From assembly GCF_905220365.1 (NCBI RefSeq), contig NC_061130.1, positions 1,123,501 to 1,187,500 on the forward strand: DNA of 64,000 nt, written 5' to 3'. This stretch comes from Vanessa cardui. Lineage: Eukaryota; Arthropoda; Insecta; Lepidoptera; Nymphalidae. Shown piece after piece: positions 57,586 to 64,000 of this stretch. The stretch's first letter is position 1. Every line of letters begins with the position of its first letter. Position numbers and translations under genes: made by a program. The notes under the pieces are model-generated. The model was not told where the DNA came from, searched no databases, and saw nothing but the letters and a program-made list of their open reading frames with translations.

Positions 57586-60500
57586 ATGAGTTCTGATAAG
57601 ATATTAAATGATGATTTCTTCGAGTCAATGCTTGGGGTACATTCACCTTGGCTTTGTCGCGAGTTCCCTCCAGTAGTAGAAGGGAAATCCCATATCGTGT
57701 TATACGAAATACCCTCTGACGGAAATTTTGATGAAACTTTGAAACCGAAGATTGGAGAAGACAAATGGGATCAAGACCACGTTAAATTGCCATGTTCCGA
57801 CTATAACGTGTATGCTATGCAAGTACGTAACCGAAACAAGTACCCGTGTATGTCATAACAGTAACAGTATCAGCCTGTAAATTTCCCACTGCTGGTCTAA
57901 GGTTTCCTCACCCTTTGACGACAAGGTTTGCAGCATATTCCACCACGTCGCTCCAATGCTGTTTGGTGAATACATAAGTGGCAGAATTTAGTTGTTACAC
58001 ACATGTAGGTTCCTCACGATGTTATCCTTCACCGCCAAGCGCGAAATGAATTATAAACCCAAATTAAGCACATGGGAATTTAGTGGTGCTTGCCACTAAA
58101 TTTTCATGTGCTTAATTTTGAACCCGCACTCTGATGACTGATGCTGATTAAGTTAAAATGGCATTATATTGTTTTTTGATACGTGTCATACTTGACATCA
58201 AAAAGGTTTTTTTTAGGATGACAACGAGAAAGTTCTAAAGAAATGGGATTTAATAAAAAGTGCCCTGTCCAAACCAATACACAAAAGCCAAGAGTTAATG
58301 TATGCTGTTTTAACTTACCAGTCGGAATTTAAAGAAATATGGAAATTTAAGGCTCTACATAAATTTTTCAACGAGGTAATATGACGATTGTTTTTATTAT
58401 AACATTACACACTACGAATTAATATCATTACATAGTACGAAACAAAGTCGCTTACCGCTGTCTGTCCCTATGTATGCTTAGATCTTTTAAACTACGCAAC
58501 AGATTTTGACGTTTGTTTAATAGGTAGATTGATTTGAGAGGAAGGTTTAGTATATAATACCGGGACAATATAGTAAAGAAACACTGATATTTTTAGTAGT
58601 TTCTAATGTTGTGATGTAAATAAACAAATTCTGTAGTATATTTAGTATCAGTATTGCCCGTGCGAAGCTGGCGTGGGTCGCTAGGTACAATATAAAAAGT
58701 AGTTCTTCTTAGTAAGTATATCAATTCGATTTTGATACATAAGGATTTTTATTGGAAAATAGGTATGTATTTTATTTACGACATAAACCAATTATATTGA
58801 AACGTGTTTGTTCCAGTATTGGGACGAAGCGGAAAGTAAAAAGTTTTTTGATATAACTCTCCCCGAAGTTGTGAAACTGGCGTTGTCACTACCCGACCTC
58901 ATAAAGTCACCGATACCACTTTTGAAGTAAGTTAAAGTTATTTACTTACATTGTTAGCTCATTGAAAGTTCTATAAGTAATAAAAGTTGTTAGATATATT
59001 CGAATGTATTAATTAACTATTGGAAATATTTATGTACTCGTTTTGCTTACAATTTGGGTACATGTGTGTGTATATATGTGATATTATGTATGTGTGTTCC
59101 ATTCTATTTAAAATCTTTTTTAAACCTTGTTAAAGTTAGAGATCGTATACGCACGCCTGCGTTTAAACATACATGTGTTATGCTACTATCTGCAATTAAT
59201 AGATTTTGTTTATATATGTTGTTGTATTCAGGATAACAAGTTTTCTATTAAGCAAACTGAAAATCAAAAGAAAAAATAACTGATTCATGTCGCCTAATTT
59301 TTATAATCACGGCTATAATTTACGGACTTATATTTTTCAAATTTAACCGCTGGTATTTTATACATAGAGATATACCCTAAATCATAACACTTTTTCTCGT
59401 AATGTCTTAGAATGTTATAAAATACTTTGTAACATAATTCACTAAATAAAATTTACCAAAGTCGAAAATTAGTCACCAACGTTACGGTGGATTATTTTAG
59501 AAGATTTGCTGCCGAAACCCATTAAGAAATGCCAGCTTACTAAGAAATCGGAATCAGCTTCTTACATAGCTTAAGAATAGTTAGAATTATTCGTATGGTA
59601 TTAAGAAAATCGTTTTCAGACAAGGTGAGAACAAGTCGATATCGTTCACTCAACATCAATTAGCCAGTTTACTTGCGAACGCTTTCTTTTGTACGTTCCC
59701 TGAAAGGAATAATAAGAGAAGAGACTCCGAATACAAGACATATCCACCGATTAATTTCAATTCGTAAGTATATATGCAGCCTATACCTTTTTCTTGTATA
59801 AAACTTCATTTTTATTTTTGTTGCGAAATTACTTTGCGCAGTATCGACAGCTTGTTCATTGGTGTTTCTTTTCATAATACAATGCGGCGAGATGTTTAAC
59901 GGTAAATTTTAATAAACACAATTTTATTTTGTTTCCAAAAACAGATATTTAGTATTAGGAAAGTTATTACGATATAAAGACATTACATATTTTGCAGCCT
60001 ATACCTTTTTCTTGTATAAAACTTCATTTTTATTTTTGTTTCATATAGCATTCTGGCAAAAGAGTCTATGTGCCAACAATCTTCAGAACACACATGCTAT
60101 ATCCCTTGTTCTTGTCACTCACCGGATTACGACTATACTAAGCATTGTTTTCACCATATATTCTGAGCTAAAATATATGATGAAATGAAACCTAGATGAA
60201 CTTTTGTCTTTAGCGTTTGCAACCATAGGAAACCACTTTTACGCCTAGCCGTAATATATCCTTTGGGTACGTCTTCTTGTGCGATAGTTCTCATTCTCCA
60301 TATGGGCAGTTGAAGTACCAAGTGGTAATGGTATTAGAGAAACTTGACGTAAAAAGTCACTTGTTTAGATGTCACGAACCTCACTAGGTAGAAATGTGGT
60401 GTCGCGATTCTGTTTTCTTGGAAACATTTAGCTTACTACATATTGGATAGTGTACCATTTCTCCAGTTTTTTGGTAATCTCTTATTCAATATAAACATAT

Positions 60501-63188
60501 GTATTTTATGTAAACTATATTAATAAATAGAATATGGTATACAAATTCATGTTAATTATTGCAGACTGTACGATGGCGGTGGACCGAAAGTGATGGAGAA
60601 ATTAAAATGCATCTGCCATTACTTCACAAGAATATACAAAGGTATTGATATATTGCATTCAATAGCCCGAAAACAGGACCATTGCTGTGTAATATTTCCG
60701 AAATTCATTAAAAACGGTTTCAATCGGCAATATCCGTTTAAGATGTACATATTTTAGGTCTAGGCCATATACACACAACTGACTAAATTGTTTTTTGACC
60801 GTCTTTGCAGATAAACCAAATGGTGTAGTAACATTTTCCCGTCATCATACACCAATAGATGATTGTCCAGATTGGAAAAATTGTTCTTCAAATATATCCG
60901 AAACAAAATTATTCGTAGATTCCGATACATTTATTGAGGACGCGTCTGGCTGCATACAAGTGGACTTCGCTAACAAGTAAGTAGAACTACAGGTTCGTAT
61001 ATTTAAATAGGCAAATTATTAAAAGTAGCGAATTAAACTTGGGCTTTTACCACTAAGATAAATAATCGTATACCAATATAAACGCAATATTTTGTTATGG
61101 TAGATGCTACATTCAATAAATCAGGCTTTTTTATAAACGATATCAATTCGATTTTATCGGACTGTGACACAATCTATTCATTTTTATCAGATACATCGGC
61201 GGTGGAGTTCTGCGTCGTGGAGCTGTACAAGAGGAAATACGTTTTGTGTCCAATCCTGAACTCATTGTTTCCCTTCTATTCACTGAAGTCATGGCACCCA
61301 CTGAAGCGGTTATGATTATAGGTGGGTAACCAGTTTATTATGTTTCGTTTACTTTGATGGTAGTGTACTTTCAGATGACTTTGATTTGATTATCCACATG
61401 AGGACTTTAACAACTCTTGTGGTGGATCCACATGCAAATTCATTTCAAATGTCATAATTTATGCGGCTCAAGAAGAATGTTTTTTTTAATCACGTACGTA
61501 GGTACGTTAATGTCACGAAAAACTTATTCCTCATACTAAAATTTGTCAGTAGTACGAAACAATTACTTTACTTTTCAGATACTATTATGAGATTCGTGTT
61601 TTCTTCTTTCATAATTATAAACGATAACCGACCCACCCGATGCTACATCGTTTCTTCTCCATCGACCCTAAAGTTAAAGATAGGAAGTTCTTATTATACT
61701 GGTTAACTTATCAAATATCTGAACAAATAATTCTAACCACGTCTTCCATTTCATGAACTCTCTTGCAAAATATTGATATAAAGTCTTATTCTTAAACAGG
61801 AAGCGAACGTTTCAGCACTTACTCAGGTTACAGCATGACATTCAAATGGTCTGGTGATTATATAGATGAAACTCCAAGAGACTCATCAGGTCGAAGGCGT
61901 TGTGCAATACTTGCTTTGGATGCTAAAAGGTTCCCGAAACCAGAAGAACAATATACCAAAGAGATGGTGGACAGGGAACTTAATAAGGTATATAAATTTG
62001 TGTTACAATTTATTATGATTTTCTACGCAAGAGATATTAGGGGATACAAGTTCTTTAGCAAACACAAGTGCCCTTTGGTGAAGTCTCAATTCCCGAATCT
62101 GACGAGAAGGCCCTCAATTCGACTTCAAGAAACGCGGAAACTGTATTTAATATACAACAAAGTGTTTGTGCAAACATTTATGTACTATACATGCATTTAT
62201 GTAATAATATTACACAAAAGTTTCCCTTGAAAATATTTACTGTGACGGAATTATTGTGTGCCAAATAGATAAAATGAGTTCATTATCTCTTCAAACACAT
62301 CGAGCATGGCTTGGCATAACGAGTCAAAAATTGTCAGCCTATATTAACTTTCGCAATTTTACGCCATAAATTTTCTTTTAAACCCAAATTAGCTTGTTAT
62401 TGAACACTCTAAGCTTAATGATATTATTATTTCTACTAAAATATACCATTTTATACATGTAGGCATACACAGGATTCTCATTCTACACTACGAAAGAGGG
62501 CACAAATTTCCCTGGAGTAGCGACCGGCAACTGGGGCTGTGGGGCTTTCGGGGGTAACGCTCGTCTCAAATCCTTATTACAGCTGATGGCCTGTGTGGAG
62601 GCAGGCAGGCCAATGGCCTATTATACCTTCGGAGACGTTGAATTGAGAGATGATATCAACGGAACGTATAATTTACTAATTGGATATGAGGTTACCGTGG
62701 GTATGTATGTGGAGTCATATGAAAACTGTAGTTTTTTGGTACATCTAACTTTCTGTGAAACTTACACCCAAAATAATGTGCCCCTGTGAAGAACATAGTG
62801 GTCTCGAATCTAGGGAAAACTTATATTTAATAATAATAATAATAGATGCTTTAAGTATCGATTTTACACCTAAACCCTACTACTCTATTCAATAAATAAA
62901 AGATTTTTATATTGTGTGAACGTACAATATGTAAAAAATTATACGCGTTCAAATAACTGACCTCTTACCAAAATTTATATTAATATAAATAGCCTAAGTA
63001 AAAGAAAATAAAAAAAAATCTGATTATTTAAAAATGAACATGATTATTTTAAAAAATTACAATCACAAAACGTTCTGATAATACTTTTATTTTCAGGTGA
63101 ACTATATAAAAATATTCTAGAATACTGTCAAGTTGATGTACTTAGAACAAACTTGTATGATTACTTAAAGGAGAATGTAAAAAAATAG
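57586..63188 (+). CDS. Parg2: Poly(ADP-ribose) glycohydrolase, copy 2
   Basis: Ten exons: 57586-57822, 58217-58375, 58817-58926, 59620-59763, 60565-60641, 60811-60976, 61191-61321, 61800-61987, 62463-62700, 63097-63188. Total 513 residues. All nine intron phases (0,0,2,2,1,2,1,0,1) equal those of copy 1, and five exons have exactly the same length, so it is a tandem duplicate. The signature GGGVLRRGAVQEE is intact with Glu 312 and 313. Also kept are CIQVDFANK, STYSGYSMTF and ATGNWGCGAFGG. The start is the ATG at 57586, with an apparent 5' UTR acceptor just before it. It stops soon after the catalytic domain (YDYLKENVKK) and has no tail. Substrate choice compared with copy 1 is unknown. Confidence 0.94.
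57869..58130 (-). mobile_element. SINE family A, old diverged copy
   Basis: Antisense copy with many substitutions and a disrupted head, in intron 1 of PARG copy 2. Confidence 0.7.
58410..58692 (+). mobile_element. Helitron-like repeat
   Basis: Ends GCCCGTGCGAAGCTGGCGTGGGTCGCTAG at 58680. The body matches the reverse of 42193-42490 (GTCTGTCC...TATGCTTAGATCTTTTAAA). Confidence 0.45.
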
Positions 63189-64000
63189 TATTTTTAAGGT
63201 GTTTTTGTTTTTTTTTTTTAATTTTTATTGCTTACACTATAGACGCATCGTGTAAATAACACAGCCATGACATGCTTCCATTCCAACATTTGATGTATTG
63301 TAAATATTTATATCTATTTTTATAAATAATTATTTCGAATATTATTAAACTTGATGTTTTTATCAATTATTTTAAGTGTATACACGTACGTAAAAATGTA
63401 TTTGTGTCATAAAAATGGTCAAATAAAACACATACCTAATATAATTAAAATTATTTATTATCCTTCCTCATATTTCTAGCATACTAAACGTAATAAGTGT
63501 ATAATAATAAATAATTGAATAGTAATTTAGTTTTGAAATTTTTCAGCCATATACATATTAACATGATAATAGGTTTAACTAAACCGAACATGCAAAGTAG
63601 GCAAATTATTGTATTAGTTTTATAATAAACTGGCACTAAAAACACAAATCGATTAGCTACAGAATTTTGCTAGACTAATAAAAAATAAATAGTTAAATTT
63701 ACTAGCGACGCTTCAAATAAGTTTTAAAACTCTTACAATACAAACTTTGGCGAAATATAACAATATAATTATATATGATTCATTACAACAGCCTAGCTAT
63801 CAAATGCACTGATGGTAACTTTTGTTCGTTTTTTTTTTTAAATTATTTGTGCTGGCAACTGGCATACAAAATGGATTCAACGATCACCTGTCAATTATTT
63901 CAAAATGGCGGGAATATACGTTTCAGTAATTAAAGATCTCCATCGCACGTGACATTGGCGAAATAATCTGTGCCTCTTTGGCACAAATAAATCCCACAAA
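63189..64000. other. 3' flank of PARG copy 2, no gene seen
   Basis: AT-rich. AATAAA at 63422-63427 is a candidate poly(A) signal. No coding frame or repeat recognised. Confidence 0.5.

Overview
The window is nuclear DNA of a lepidopteran insect, probably a butterfly. The evidence is short AT-rich introns, many tRNA-derived SINEs of the kind common in nymphalid butterflies, Helitron-like repeats with the CTAG end typical of Lepidoptera, and insect-type versions of the conserved genes. There are no bacterial genes, operons or CRISPR arrays. Exon models come from reading frame, GT/GC-AG junctions and phase arithmetic; except at one RSF1 junction, all phases add up. Names rest on recalled family sequences, not on searches.

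Layout. (1) 210-15087 (+): the 3' two thirds of Rbbp5, the WD-repeat subunit of the COMPASS/MLL H3K4 methyltransferase. Its largest intron carries a near-complete Ty3/gypsy retrotransposon (3966-9682), which itself landed inside an older THAP/P-element-like repeat, plus SINEs, a pogo-like remnant (11235-12151) and a hAT-type MITE (12203-12536). (2) 15455-34760 (-): Rsf1, the histone-chaperone/spacing subunit that partners the ISWI ATPase. About 23 exons encode about 2,690 residues, with WHIM-type N-terminal segments, a PHD finger, a long acidic exon and a 979-residue proline-rich last exon with about 33 MDRPPx hexapeptides. It is tail-to-tail with Rbbp5. (3) 35508-38430 (+): AMMECR1, head-to-head with Rsf1. 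(4) 38431-45272: repeat-rich intergenic DNA. (5) 45273-47046 (-): a TMEM126-family mitochondrial membrane protein. (6) 47995-54558 (+) and 57586-63188 (+): two tandem poly(ADP-ribose) glycohydrolase (PARG) genes with identical intron phases and intact catalytic signatures. Only the first has a long C-terminal tail, which ends in a PCNA-box-like motif.

Rbbp5, Rsf1 and PARG all act on chromatin, so the window is a loose cluster of chromatin genes; whether that matters is inference. The most unusual sequence structures are: an array of hairpins with constant boxes and changing but still complementary stems upstream of the gypsy 3' LTR; minisatellites in Rsf1 whose units repeat the exon 3' end and splice donor (exons 8 and 16, and a related duplication at exons 11/12); a copy of the PARG exon 6 splice acceptor 3 kb downstream inside a transposon; and the PARG gene pair.
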